From the IMG/VR virus record IMGVR_UViG_3300044691_000113, positions 1 through 64,000 of that record: DNA of 64,000 bases; one strand, written 5' to 3'. Position numbers and translations under genes: made by a program. The notes beneath the pieces are model-generated. The model was given only the letters and a program-made list of their open reading frames with translations, was not told where the DNA came from and searched no databases. Each line of letters opens with the position of its first letter. Within the stretch, counting starts at the first letter, position 1. Positions 26,842 through 35,499 of this stretch are shown in pieces. This DNA is from a virus.

Positions 26842-26981
26842 CTAAGTCCTTGGTGGTACTATTCTTAGCTATGCGACACTTGACGTTTTTACTATCTGCC
26901 TGCCGAACCTACTGGTCTCTAATCACTGAAAAGACAACGAAAGAAGAGAGGGATGAGTGGCGTCCATTCTCGATGTGATTC

Positions 26982-27779
26982 CTAGACTCCTGCATTGCAA
27001 TTGCTCCACGCCGCGATAGCGTTCAGCGCTGTGCTGTTCCAGATGCCGTTGAAATATCCGGCGTCGAGGATGTTTCCCTGGAAGGCATCCGCCAGTCCGT
27101 TGGCCACTCCGAAAGTAGTGATGGGCGCACCGAAGGAAATGGCGCCGGCTGTTCCGCTGCCATCAGCAGTCACCACGCCGCCAGCCATCGTATACAAGGC
27201 CCATGCGCCAGTGGTGGCGTTCACGGTCACTGCAACCGTGTACTTGCTACCGCTGGTAAACGTGGCAGACCCGGAACCTATAGAGGAGACGCTTGAGACA
27301 AGGATCTCCTGGACACCGCCTCCGCTAATTCTCCATTCAAAAGCTGTAGATGGTCCCCCGATGATGCCGCGAAAAGCGCCAGACGGTTGTAGTGTCGCCC
27401 AGAAAGAGGTTGAGGTTACGCTGGTTGGAATTCCACTGCCTAGCTGCAAAGCGTTCGGAGCCCCTGAATAAGTTGCGGCAGTTAGAGTGCCGAAGGAGCT
27501 AGGTGTATAGGTGGGTTCAGCATAAGAACCCGTATTCCCTACGAGGCTCAAGCTTCCAACCGTGTCGGGAATCAAATTGATGGACGCTCCTAAGCTACAG
27601 GCACCTCCTACGCAGGTCACACCAGCGCCGTAGGCAGGCCATTGCGAGGTTTCAAAGGCTGTAGGTGCGGCACAACCGCCGCTCGACGGTCCACCACCAA
27701 CACCTCCTTTGCCGCCGATGCCGCCCTTACCGCCAATCTGAAGCAGCAGGAGAGCCAAAACTATTCCGTGTCGAATCAT
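26982..27779 (-). CDS. Secreted LamG-like (concanavalin fold) protein
   Basis: This 265-aa protein starts MIRHGIVLALL, five bases after the preceding stop. A hydrophobic N-terminus (about 5-13) is followed by a Gly-rich repeat (GGKGGIGGKGGVGGG) and then by a domain of strands with Trp and Phe typical of a LamG/concanavalin sandwich (about 110-240, including GSKYTVAVTVNATTGAWALY). It lies between two large signal-bearing fibre-like proteins and is probably expressed with them. A carbohydrate-binding role is likely but unproven. Confidence 0.65.
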   Translation of the reverse strand: MIRHGIVLALLLLQIGGKGGIGGKGGVGGGPSSGGCAAPTAFETSQWPAYGAGVTCVGGACSLGASINLIPDTVGSLSLVGNTGSYAEPTYTPSSFGTLTAATYSGAPNALQLGSGIPTSVTSTSFWATLQPSGAFRGIIGGPSTAFEWRISGGGVQEILVSSVSSIGSGSATFTSGSKYTVAVTVNATTGAWALYTMAGGVVTADGSGTAGAISFGAPITTFGVANGLADAFQGNILDAGYFNGIWNSTALNAIAAWSNCNAGV

Positions 27780-27784
27780 CGTCG

Positions 27785-30700
27785 TTATATCCCCGGGCAG
27801 GTATAGGTAATGGTGTAGCCGGTCGAAGCGGTGGGTGCCGTACCGACATTGAGGGTCCACACCGAGGTGGTGTAGCTCCACGAGTAGGGCAGAGCAGTGA
27901 AGGGGCTGGCAGTGAGGACGACGCTTGCCGTGCAGTCCGGCAGATTGGTGTGTGCCGTACCCGCCGTCACGGTGAGCAGTGCGCCCGTCGTGGTCGCCGT
28001 TCCTGCGGTGAGGGTGACGGTCCCGTTCGTGGGCCCGCAGAGATGGCTTGCGGTGCAGGCGATCGTCGGTGACGTTCCAGCAGCAGCGCCCGCCGCGATG
28101 GTTGCCGCCGTGAAGGAGCCGATTGCATTGCCCTTGAGGGTCGGTGCCTGCTCTGCCCCGGTGTACGTGCCGCCCGTTCCAGTGGCTCCGTTGATGACTG
28201 GCGAGGTCAGCGTCTTGCCGGTGAGCGTCTGGGTCGCCCCGATGCCTGCCAGCGTGTCGCTCGCCCCTGGCAGGGTAAAGGTTGCGTTGGCGGACCCGGT
28301 GAACTGCGTGTTGAAGGCACCGTTGAGGGTGAGGGTTGAGCCAGTGATCAGAGTGAGTGTCGCCGAGGTCGTCGGCGCCGTGATGGTCACCTTGTTGATA
28401 GAGGTGGCAGTCGCCGCGCCAAGGGTCGGTGTCACCATCGTGCAGCTCGTCACCAGGCAGACGTTGCCGCTTCCGCTCGTCCCCACGATGGTCTCGATGA
28501 TCGCGCTCGAAGAGTTTGTGTAGAACGGGAATCCGGTAGCGGCCGCGCCTGCCAGCGTGACACTGTAGGACGTGACTGCGGCCGGAGCCTGGATGCAGAT
28601 AGTCGTCGTCGTGCAATTGGCATCACCTGTACTTGTCGTTCCCTGTGGCAGGAAGAGAAAGCCTGCTGTGGTGCCGGTGCCGACGAAATACTTGCCTGCG
28701 AAGCCAGCCGTGCCGGTGTAGGTGAAGGCCGTTCCGCTGTCGGTCGCCAGGGAGTTCTTAGGGGCTCCGCCTGCACCGCCGCCGAGCATCACTACGTTAT
28801 TGGTCAGCAGCGCCGAGGTTGCGGCTGCCGAGGTGCTGGAGGCGTAGAAGACACCGCCAGAGGTGAAGCCTGCACTCGCCGGGAACGTGTTGCCGTTGAC
28901 CGAGGTCGCATTGATCGTTCCGCTGCCGGATACGCCAAGGCTGGCACCAGTGCCGACCACCATAGCCGCCGTGGAGTTCGTGCTGCCGGTGAGCGCAGAG
29001 AAGGCAGTTGAGCCGCCTGAGCCGCACGCAGCACCAGCGTCAACCAGGTCGATGCCGTTGGCTGCCAGCTTGACACAATCTGCCGCGGTGCCGGCTGTCG
29101 CAATACCCGGAATCATCAGCGCACCGATGTTGTTCGGGTTCTGCATCCAGCGGTGCAAGGTGGAGTCAGGGTAGAGCGCCGCAGAGGAGGCTACGCCGGT
29201 GATTGCCGTTCCTTCCGGAATCAACCAGCCGTTAGCCGTTCCTGAGCCCGTGTAGGTGAGCTTCGTTCCGTCATCCGTAAGTCCGGAGTTGATGATGGAA
29301 TTCGCACCGTTGGCTTTGGGGATAGTGTTCGTAACCAGCGAGGTCGAGGTCGTGTTGCCGGTGCCAGCAGCAGGACAACCAGACCCACCCGTCTGACAGA
29401 GGCCAGCGAGCGCCACACCGCCTACCGCGCTGGAGTTTGTGGCCAGTGTCGCTGTCGCCGCGTTGCCAGTAGTGCTCTGGTTGAGTGTGGGAAAGTCGGC
29501 AGCTACGGCCGCAGAGAGCGTGCCTGCCGTGTCCTTCAGTATCCCGGTGAGACCTGATGGCCCTTGAGTTGTTCCCAGATTCCCGGAGAGAAGCGAAAAG
29601 CTGTAGTCGCCGCTCACGGGCACAACCGCTCCGGCTCTCGTGTTGAAGCTCGACACACCAGTCCCGGAGCCGCTGAACGTATAGGCGTTGCCTGTATGAG
29701 ATACGCCCGGTCCGCTGAAGGTGAAGGCCCCAGTCAGCGTATCAATACTGATTACGCCACCACCACCGCCCCCGCCGCAGCCAGAGCAGCTTGGCACGGT
29801 GATCGGCACGTCGCTAGACCATCCGGAAACTGTCTGAATCACGTGGGAATCGCCCGAGACGCCGTGGATTGTCGTCGTTGTTGCAGAGCTGGTCTGGTCG
29901 ATAGTGGAGAATGTCCCGCCAGCACCGCCCACTACGCTATTGGCGTCTGAAGTAGTGATGGTTTGGATGTACCCAGAACCGGTAGTCTGAAGAATTATTA
30001 TGTGGTCTGCGGGTTCCTCGCGTACCGTCAAGGTGTTAGTGCTGTTTCCGGTCACCCTCTCCATTTTGCCGGTGTCCTGGTGGATCGTCTCGGTGTACGT
30101 CCCGTTTTGGGTTGGGACCCGAAAAAGAAGAAAATTGGAGCGTGCATCCGCACAACCAAACGAGCAACCCTGAAATGTGACGAACGCGGTGTCGGGCGTG
30201 GGAATATTCTGGAAAATGGTGAGGAACGGGGCTTCGTTATTGGTCATGTCGAGCATGACGTTCGCAACTGGCTTAGTTCCCCCGTGGCCGAGATAGTTAT
30301 TTGGGGTGTCCTGGAACGCAACGCGATACCACGTCGTTCCTTCGGGGATCTGGCCGCCGAGTTGATCAAAGTGAATAACGTCAGGGGTAGCCGGAGAGAC
30401 CTGTGATTGGAAGTTGATAAGGTTGTGGTCAAGCCCCTGGAAAACTTCGCTATAGACCTGATCTTCTAAGTGGTCTCCGGCAGTTACCTGAAAGTTGGTA
30501 TTCGGCTCGACGGTCAGATTGAAGTTGTTGGCGAAGGTGACGGGGTCTACCGTATTCACGATTTCTACGGCGGGAAACAGTTGAGCTTCGCGAACTGAAA
30601 GTCCATTGAGCTGAGACTGAATCTCGACAGCATTAGTGCAGGTTGTCGTAGCTGCTGGGCCGGCAGTGTTCCATGTGACCGTAGAGCCGTTATCGGAGGT

Positions 30701-33130
30701 AATAGCTGCAAGGATATTGAACGACGTATCTGCACAGCCAGAGACGATGATGAAATCTTTCGACAGGACTAAGAACGGATCAGTCACCGGGGCGCTGACG
30801 ACGTTCGAGCTGTTTCTGGTAAGCGTGACGCCAGCAGGGGCAACTATTCTCGTTGTGGCGTAGCCCGAAAGAGCCTGTAGCCAACGACCCGCACCGATCC
30901 TTGAATACAAGAGGTGCGTGGCGTCCAGTGCCCCAACGATACGGATAATCTGCCGCCCAGGGAACGTTCCAGTGTACTGATTGGCCCTGATGTCAATCGC
31001 GGTGCAGGAGTGCGAACCCTGTACGACATAGGCCTGGGCTTGGTGGTTGTAGCGTAGGGCTACCGTTATGGTCTGAGTCCCGCTAGAAAATCCACCGACC
31101 GAGACTACCCTTGCACTCTCCATATAATCGCGGTCGGCATAGCAGACGGTGCTGGCCGTGGTGATTGCGGAGGTGAGACCGGTGACCACAACGGTCGCGT
31201 TCGTCGTCGCGCCATAGTACTGGGTAGGAACGGTTACAGGCGAAGCTACCCGTCCGATGTTGTCGGGAGTCAGGGTAAGCGTGTCGATTGTCAGTTGGCC
31301 CGCATCGGCAACCCCCGGATCACCTGAGAAAACTATCTTGAATAGGGCGCTTCCCTTGCTGGCATCGACGAGGGGCGTTCCATCTCCCGGAAAGGGCACG
31401 TTACTAATCAGCGTCCCTTGTATCAGCGTGGCTCCCGCCGCAAGAGTGGAGTTAGCCGAGATGGTCATCGGGGTAAGGTTCTGGCCGATCTGATTCCTTA
31501 CCGTATTGAAGCCTTCAGCACCGCCGTCCGGGTTTCCCCTGTTGTTGGTGACAACGTTCTGCCAGATGTGGCTGTCGCCAACCCCCATTCCTTGATGCTG
31601 AATGGTGAATTCGTTGACAATGCCGCGCCGCATGAATTCGAAGGCCCACTGAAAGGCTACGTAGCTGTCAGGTCCGCCGCCGTCAAATCCGTTCTTCCCC
31701 GACCCGGTCATTTCAAAATCGCGTAGGTAGGTGAAGACGTTATTTCCCGCACCCGAAGCCTGCGCCTGCTGATTCGATACCCAGCGGTCGTCGCTAACAA
31801 TGCCGCTCGGCGATCCTACATTGGTGTTATAAGCGTAGCTGCCAATACCATTCTGCCGGTAGTCATAGAACTTAGTATTGTTGGCAAATGGTGCTGGGCA
31901 GCCGATGGCATCACGCCAGTTGGGGCCGACGCAGGTACTATTCCCGCTGAGGATGCCTTCAACTTGGGCGTAATCCGGGCCAGCCACAACGATGCTTCCC
32001 GCTACCGCCAAAGCATTCGCTATGCCATCGTTCGAGGTTGGTGTGGTCTGATTGAGGAAGGCATTCTTGAGGCCGTCGTTACTCAGAGATTTGAAGTTGC
32101 CCACGCTGTCGAAGGTGGCGTTAGAGGCTGATCCCGCTCCACCTCCGGCGCTGAAGATTGCCTGGTTGACCGTGCCGGGTATCGTGCTTCCACCTCCGCC
32201 CGGTCCGCATTGCCCGTTGACCTGCAACACGTTGGTTCCAACTGTGCAAGGGGTTCCACTCCATATCGTCCCAGCGAGCGAGACGTAGTCACCCAAGACT
32301 GCCGCGCGAGAGGTGAGCGGCGTGATGCCGAAGACAGGAGCATTGCTTGGCAGGGTTGCGCCAGCTCCGCATCCGCCCGTCGAGCAGAGCGTAGTCAGTG
32401 GAACAAGACCGATCTGCGTAGGAGGGTTGCCGGGTACGGGTCCAGCCCATACGAAGCCAGGGGTGATGTACGCCTGATTCGCGTCGATGCAGAAGGTTGT
32501 CCCGTTGATCGCGGAGGCTATCGCCTGGTCGTTTCCACGCTGGCAGCTCGGGTTGAGCGAGGGATTCTGTGTCCAGTAGACAGCGGCGTCGCCCTGCAGC
32601 CTCGAGCACACCCATGGGTAAGGATCGGAGGCGAGGGTGTTGTTATACATCGCACTCGGATTGCAGTTGAGCGTGGGGATACCGGCGCCAGAGATGGTGA
32701 TGCCAGCGGGAGCGATGTAGCCGTCGTAGGAGAAGGACGCCGTGGTGATGTTGGTCAGCGGGAAGGTGAAGTAGGTTGTGCCGCCGCCCGTGCTCTGTGT
32801 CTGGATCCGGTAGCGTGTGTTCGCCGGAGCCATCGTCAAAGGGTTGGCGATCGTCGGGGGAAAGCCGCCGATGTTCTGCACTGCTCCCTTGACGACTGGG
32901 AGAGTGAAGGGCGCACTCGTCGGAGATCCACCCTGGGGCGTGTAGGTAACCGGGGTGTTTGACGTGTCGGTGACGGTGAAGATGAGTTGGCCGGTGAGCG
33001 GTTGCCGGTTGTTATCGACGACCTTGTTGCCGCTGACGGGGATGGTCGCCTGCGCATGGAGCGCAGGGGGGATGGCGAGGAGGACGGCCGCGAGCAGTCC
33101 GAAGGTAAGCCAAAAGTTGATCCTGCGCAA
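27785..33130 (-). CDS. Giant secreted tail-fibre-like protein
   Basis: This 1781-aa protein is read from a TTG at 33130 with GGAGG six bases upstream. An ATG at 33166 lies inside the promoter-like repeat and is less likely. A Sec signal peptide (LTFGLLAAVLLAIPPALHAQ) opens the protein. An N-terminal domain (ATIPVSGNKVVDNNRQPLTG), a long Thr/Ser/Gly/Asn-rich beta body and fibre-type repeats (TGNAATATLATNSS near 1345) follow. The repeats are typical of tail fibres, and the signal peptide is not. It is the first gene after promoter-like copy 5. Confidence 0.7.
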   Translation of the reverse strand: MRRINFWLTFGLLAAVLLAIPPALHAQATIPVSGNKVVDNNRQPLTGQLIFTVTDTSNTPVTYTPQGGSPTSAPFTLPVVKGAVQNIGGFPPTIANPLTMAPANTRYRIQTQSTGGGTTYFTFPLTNITTASFSYDGYIAPAGITISGAGIPTLNCNPSAMYNNTLASDPYPWVCSRLQGDAAVYWTQNPSLNPSCQRGNDQAIASAINGTTFCIDANQAYITPGFVWAGPVPGNPPTQIGLVPLTTLCSTGGCGAGATLPSNAPVFGITPLTSRAAVLGDYVSLAGTIWSGTPCTVGTNVLQVNGQCGPGGGGSTIPGTVNQAIFSAGGGAGSASNATFDSVGNFKSLSNDGLKNAFLNQTTPTSNDGIANALAVAGSIVVAGPDYAQVEGILSGNSTCVGPNWRDAIGCPAPFANNTKFYDYRQNGIGSYAYNTNVGSPSGIVSDDRWVSNQQAQASGAGNNVFTYLRDFEMTGSGKNGFDGGGPDSYVAFQWAFEFMRRGIVNEFTIQHQGMGVGDSHIWQNVVTNNRGNPDGGAEGFNTVRNQIGQNLTPMTISANSTLAAGATLIQGTLISNVPFPGDGTPLVDASKGSALFKIVFSGDPGVADAGQLTIDTLTLTPDNIGRVASPVTVPTQYYGATTNATVVVTGLTSAITTASTVCYADRDYMESARVVSVGGFSSGTQTITVALRYNHQAQAYVVQGSHSCTAIDIRANQYTGTFPGRQIIRIVGALDATHLLYSRIGAGRWLQALSGYATTRIVAPAGVTLTRNSSNVVSAPVTDPFLVLSKDFIIVSGCADTSFNILAAITSDNGSTVTWNTAGPAATTTCTNAVEIQSQLNGLSVREAQLFPAVEIVNTVDPVTFANNFNLTVEPNTNFQVTAGDHLEDQVYSEVFQGLDHNLINFQSQVSPATPDVIHFDQLGGQIPEGTTWYRVAFQDTPNNYLGHGGTKPVANVMLDMTNNEAPFLTIFQNIPTPDTAFVTFQGCSFGCADARSNFLLFRVPTQNGTYTETIHQDTGKMERVTGNSTNTLTVREEPADHIIILQTTGSGYIQTITTSDANSVVGGAGGTFSTIDQTSSATTTTIHGVSGDSHVIQTVSGWSSDVPITVPSCSGCGGGGGGGVISIDTLTGAFTFSGPGVSHTGNAYTFSGSGTGVSSFNTRAGAVVPVSGDYSFSLLSGNLGTTQGPSGLTGILKDTAGTLSAAVAADFPTLNQSTTGNAATATLATNSSAVGGVALAGLCQTGGSGCPAAGTGNTTSTSLVTNTIPKANGANSIINSGLTDDGTKLTYTGSGTANGWLIPEGTAITGVASSAALYPDSTLHRWMQNPNNIGALMIPGIATAGTAADCVKLAANGIDLVDAGAACGSGGSTAFSALTGSTNSTAAMVVGTGASLGVSGSGTINATSVNGNTFPASAGFTSGGVFYASSTSAAATSALLTNNVVMLGGGAGGAPKNSLATDSGTAFTYTGTAGFAGKYFVGTGTTAGFLFLPQGTTSTGDANCTTTTICIQAPAAVTSYSVTLAGAAATGFPFYTNSSSAIIETIVGTSGSGNVCLVTSCTMVTPTLGAATATSINKVTITAPTTSATLTLITGSTLTLNGAFNTQFTGSANATFTLPGASDTLAGIGATQTLTGKTLTSPVINGATGTGGTYTGAEQAPTLKGNAIGSFTAATIAAGAAAGTSPTIACTASHLCGPTNGTVTLTAGTATTTGALLTVTAGTAHTNLPDCTASVVLTASPFTALPYSWSYTTSVWTLNVGTAPTASTGYTITYTCPGI

Positions 33131-33152
33131 AGTACGCCTCCGCTGTAACGCG

Positions 33153-33170
33153 GCGTACCCTACCATTTTT
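33153..33170 (-). promoter_or_regulatory. Late promoter-like 18-base repeat, copy 5
   Basis: Identical core, 22 bases before the TTG start at 33130. It also contains part of the TAA stop of the upstream gene (33169-33171). The minus-strand upstream flank GAATCCT matches copy 3. Confidence 0.6.
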
Positions 33171-33492
33171 AGGATTCTTGGCTAGTGTCCTCGAGGAGCT
33201 TGTTCATCATCATGTGGCCGAACGCTTTCGTGCTGGCAGCGAGGATGGAGTCGAACTTGCGTCCTTCGTTGATACGTTGCTCCATCATCCTGTGGAGGAC
33301 ATGGCGGGCGAGTCCATCGACACCTTCTTTGAAGAGAACCATTCGGCCATTGGCATAGTACAGGCATGGTTGGGACGTATCGTTGTCGTCAGGGAGTCCG
33401 AGCTGCTCGCGGATGCGGACCTTCAGCCGCATCTCGAACATCATCATCAGGTACGGCGGGAGACCCTCAAGGTGCTTGAACTCAGATTGCAA
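33169..33492 (-). CDS. Small helical protein, unknown
   Basis: This 107-aa protein starts at a TTG at 33492 with GGAGG six bases upstream, inside the end of the preceding gene (11-base overlap). It is mostly helical (LMMMFEMRLKVRIREQLGLP, then VLHRMMEQRINEGRKFD). The stop lies within promoter-like copy 5. No family recognised. Confidence 0.6.
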   Translation of the reverse strand: MQSEFKHLEGLPPYLMMMFEMRLKVRIREQLGLPDDNDTSQPCLYYANGRMVLFKEGVDGLARHVLHRMMEQRINEGRKFDSILAASTKAFGHMMMNKLLEDTSQES

Positions 33493-33862
33493 GTGCTGCC
33501 TCCGTTCCCGGGAAAGGCTTCAGGATCATGCCGCCGCGGTCCCTTGGTGGCCAGAGGCGTCCGTCTGGGACGTCATGGTGCAGCACGACTGGCATCCCTT
33601 CGAACTCCACAGCCGCCCCAGCGAGCATCTCCTGGCGCATGACCTCCTCGCGCGCGTGAAGCCGTTCCTCTGTCCAATAGTCGCCCTTGGGCATCTGGTT
33701 GGTAATGAGGACAAGGCTGATGATGAAGTCGAAGACGATTGGACCGCACTCCACCTTGTCGGGCCAGAAGCCAGCGAAGCGCATGAGGGAGATGTCATTC
33801 CGCAGGTCCATCACTCGTATCTGCGGATCCTCGGCCATTCTGTTTTCGCTGTTTTCGCTCAT
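33482..33862 (-). CDS. Conserved protein, unknown
   Basis: This 126-aa protein starts MSENSENRMA at 33862; the alternative ATG at 33838 gives MAEDPQIRV. It has a hydrophobic middle (GPIVFDFIISLVLI near 52-66) and a C-terminal acidic/hydrophobic part ending PGTEAALAI. It overlaps the zinc-ribbon gene upstream by 68 bases and the next gene by 11. Function unknown. Confidence 0.6.
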   Translation of the reverse strand: MSENSENRMAEDPQIRVMDLRNDISLMRFAGFWPDKVECGPIVFDFIISLVLITNQMPKGDYWTEERLHAREEVMRQEMLAGAAVEFEGMPVVLHHDVPDGRLWPPRDRGGMILKPFPGTEAALAI

Positions 33863-34271
33863 GGTTTTGCTCGGCCTTCTTCCTATCGATCTTCTGTAAC
33901 CGCTCCTGCTCCCGTCGCTCCACGTAGCGCCGGTCAACATCCAGAGGATCGTCCGGTCCCCGATACACCGTGCTGCGAGTCGTGCCCTTGGGACGCCCTG
34001 TCGACTTGCCGTTCGCATTGTTGCGCTTCCGCTTCTCGCGGGTGTGTTCGTTGATGGTGTCTACGCTGGTATCGCCGATAGGTGCCTCGGCGCGCGGGTC
34101 CGAGGTGAAGGGTAGCGGCCGACTGGTCATCCCTCTACACTGAGCGGTGGTGACGAGGTCCTCATCGCACCATGGACACTTTGCTGCGAGGTCGGGACGA
34201 TCTGGCGTTCCTGTCTCGAAGGTTCCACAGGACGGGCAATCGAACCGCGTCAGGTAGTAGGGGTTGAGCAT
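33795..34271 (-). CDS. Zinc-ribbon protein with basic C-terminus
   Basis: This 158-aa protein starts MLNPYYLTRF. C-P-S-C (near 12) and C-P-W-C (near 33) form a zinc ribbon. The C-terminal half is strongly basic (EKRKRNNANGKSTGRPKG, then repeated K/R/E/Q), which suggests nucleic-acid binding. The overlap with the next gene suggests coupled translation. No family recognised. Confidence 0.6.
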   Translation of the reverse strand: MLNPYYLTRFDCPSCGTFETGTPDRPDLAAKCPWCDEDLVTTAQCRGMTSRPLPFTSDPRAEAPIGDTSVDTINEHTREKRKRNNANGKSTGRPKGTTRSTVYRGPDDPLDVDRRYVERREQERLQKIDRKKAEQNHERKQRKQNGRGSADTSDGPAE

Positions 34272-34547
34272 CTAGTCGGTTTGGTTGTCCCAGAAGAGTT
34301 GAACGGCCAGGGCCTTCTCCTCGATCGGCAGCTTCGCCCAGAACGCATCAAGTTGGTTCTCGTCGACCATGAGGGGCACGAGGAAGCGGGTAACGTCTTC
34401 GTTGACGGAGGCATCCGGGGCTTGCTTCTTGGGCTTCTTTGGGCCTTTGGGCTTCTTGACTCCGGCGTGGAGGTCGCAGAACTTGCGCGCACCCTTCGCC
34501 TCAAACGTCTCTTCGCAGTGCTCGGACGCACATTTCTTAGTAGCCAT
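34272..34547 (-). CDS. Small Cys- and Lys-rich protein
   Basis: This 91-aa protein starts MATKKCASEH. Cys and His at C6-x4-C and F-C-x2-H (near 23-27) suggest a zinc site. A Lys/Pro-rich linker (KKPKGPKKPKKQ) follows, then a helical C-terminus. The TAG abuts the next ATG. Unknown role; similar small DNA- or protein-binding adaptors are common in phages. Confidence 0.6.
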   Translation of the reverse strand: MATKKCASEHCEETFEAKGARKFCDLHAGVKKPKGPKKPKKQAPDASVNEDVTRFLVPLMVDENQLDAFWAKLPIEEKALAVQLFWDNQTD

Positions 34548-34806
34548 GGGGCTCCTTCATTTGGGAGAAGTAAGATGAGCGTTCTATGCCCAGGTAGGTT
34601 CCGGTGGTGCCACTCGCGTGCCAATACAGGACACCCCACGGCTCCGGGCTGATGTACTCGGTGGTGTACTCGGCGACGGGAACTAGGCTGCCGAACGGCT
34701 CAATGGGGATGATTTCCGTCTGGGCGAGGAAGATTTTGGGAGCAATGCCGACGCCTACAACCGCCGTGGCCAGTGATCGCAGGAATGATCGTCTACCGAG
34801 CACCAT
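34537..34806 (-). CDS. Small Tat-signal protein
   Basis: This 89-aa protein starts MVLGRRSFLRSLATAVVG. The R-R-S-F-L-R motif followed by a hydrophobic segment (LATAVVGVGIAPKIFLA) is a twin-arginine export signal. The mature part (from about 29) is short, with no enzymatic motif. It overlaps the next gene by 11 bases. Exported small proteins are unusual for a phage and may modify the host envelope. Unknown function. Confidence 0.55.
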   Translation of the reverse strand: MVLGRRSFLRSLATAVVGVGIAPKIFLAQTEIIPIEPFGSLVPVAEYTTEYISPEPWGVLYWHASGTTGTYLGIERSSYFSQMKEPHGY

Positions 34807-34871
34807 CGCAGGAGTCCCTCAATGCTTCAGGCTCGCCCGCGCTATCTCGGGGAATGGTTGGTTGCGGAGGG

Positions 34872-35225
34872 TTAGGCTTTCGGCCCAGTCCCCACGTTGG
34901 TCATCACAACTGACGCCTTAGCTGTCGCTTCCACGTCTAACTCGCCGGTTGGCTTGTAACGCGGACTCACAAAGGCGATGGTGTCTTTCGGCATTGCCTC
35001 GGAGACGGCGAGGTCACCGTAGAAGCGTTGGCCATCGAATCCGCCCTCGGATAGTGTTCTCCGTTGTGTAGGCCATTCGACCTTCTCGAACTCCCATGGC
35101 GGCTTGGCGAACGATTCAGCAAGGTGTTGAACGGTCGTCTGGCTTAGGGGCGTTCCGGTGCCGTACTTCTCCCACGCCGCCAGGATGCGCTCTCGCCAAA
35201 CGTCTTCACCTGGCCATTCCATCAT
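34872..35225 (-). CDS. Small protein near attP, unknown
   Basis: This 117-aa protein starts MMEWPGEDVW at 35225 (second Met three bases on). The N-terminus is Trp- and Glu-rich (WRERILAAWEKYGTG) and the C-terminus is polar. No Cys or membrane segment. It is the first minus-strand gene past attP and so may mark the phage end in the integrated state. Unknown function. Confidence 0.55.
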   Translation of the reverse strand: MMEWPGEDVWRERILAAWEKYGTGTPLSQTTVQHLAESFAKPPWEFEKVEWPTQRRTLSEGGFDGQRFYGDLAVSEAMPKDTIAFVSPRYKPTGELDVEATAKASVVMTNVGTGPKA

Positions 35226-35281
35226 TTCGCCCTCGTTTCTCGCAGGGTAGCACGGTTGCACCGTATCCAGTGCAACATTAT

Positions 35282-35320
35282 TTGTCGTAACTCTGACGAC
35301 AAGTTGCGACAGCCAAACGG
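35282..35320. repeat. TTGTCGTAACTC / ACAGCCAAACGG element, attP copy
   Basis: TTGTCGTAACTC at 35282-35293 and ACAGCCAAACGG at 35309-35320 recur in the same order at 46375-46423 with ten bases more between. TTGTCGT and ACGACAA also form a 7-bp inverted repeat (35282-35302) here. Confidence 0.45.
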
Positions 35321-35370
35321 GGGAGAGTTTGAGGGAGAATTAGCAAAGCCACATACGCCAAACCCTGATA

Positions 35371-35390
35371 AATGCTGGAAAATGCTGGAA
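35371..35390 (+). repeat. Tandem 10-bp direct repeat beside attP
   Basis: AATGCTGGAA is repeated twice with no gap, 41 bases before the tRNA fragment. It may be a directionality-factor or integrase site. Confidence 0.4.
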
Positions 35391-35431
35391 CGTCGTAACA
35401 CTCTATGTCATTGAAAACACAAAATACAGAA

Positions 35432-35479
35432 TGGCTACGAACCAGTAGGTCGGGCGTTCGAATCGCTCCGGGCGCACCA
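35432..35479 (+). other. attP-like core: 3' half of tRNA-Arg(ACG)
   Basis: The fragment has the 3' part of an anticodon arm (TGG, loop CTACGAA with anticodon ACG, CCA), a T arm (GGGCG-TTCGAAT-CGCTC), the acceptor 3' strand CGGGCGC, discriminator A and CCA. No 5' half precedes it, so it is not a functional tRNA. Beside the integrase, this is the usual signature of an attP core that restores the 3' end of a host tRNA gene on integration. Confidence 0.75.
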
Positions 35480-35499
35480 TTTAGGATCAATAGCTTACC

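Noticed and set aside
33131-33166. ATG start of the large fibre-like protein inside the promoter-like repeat
   Set aside because: The ATG is part of the conserved element in all five copies, and a TTG with GGAGG before a signal peptide fits better.
35432-35479. Complete tRNA-Arg gene
   Set aside because: Only the anticodon-arm to CCA part is present; the sequence before it does not form a D arm or acceptor 5' strand.
35278-35490. 70-codon minus ORF with an APGAIRTPDLLVRS-type product
   Set aside because: This is the well-known spurious translation of the antisense strand of a tRNA 3' half (here tRNA-Arg), not a gene.
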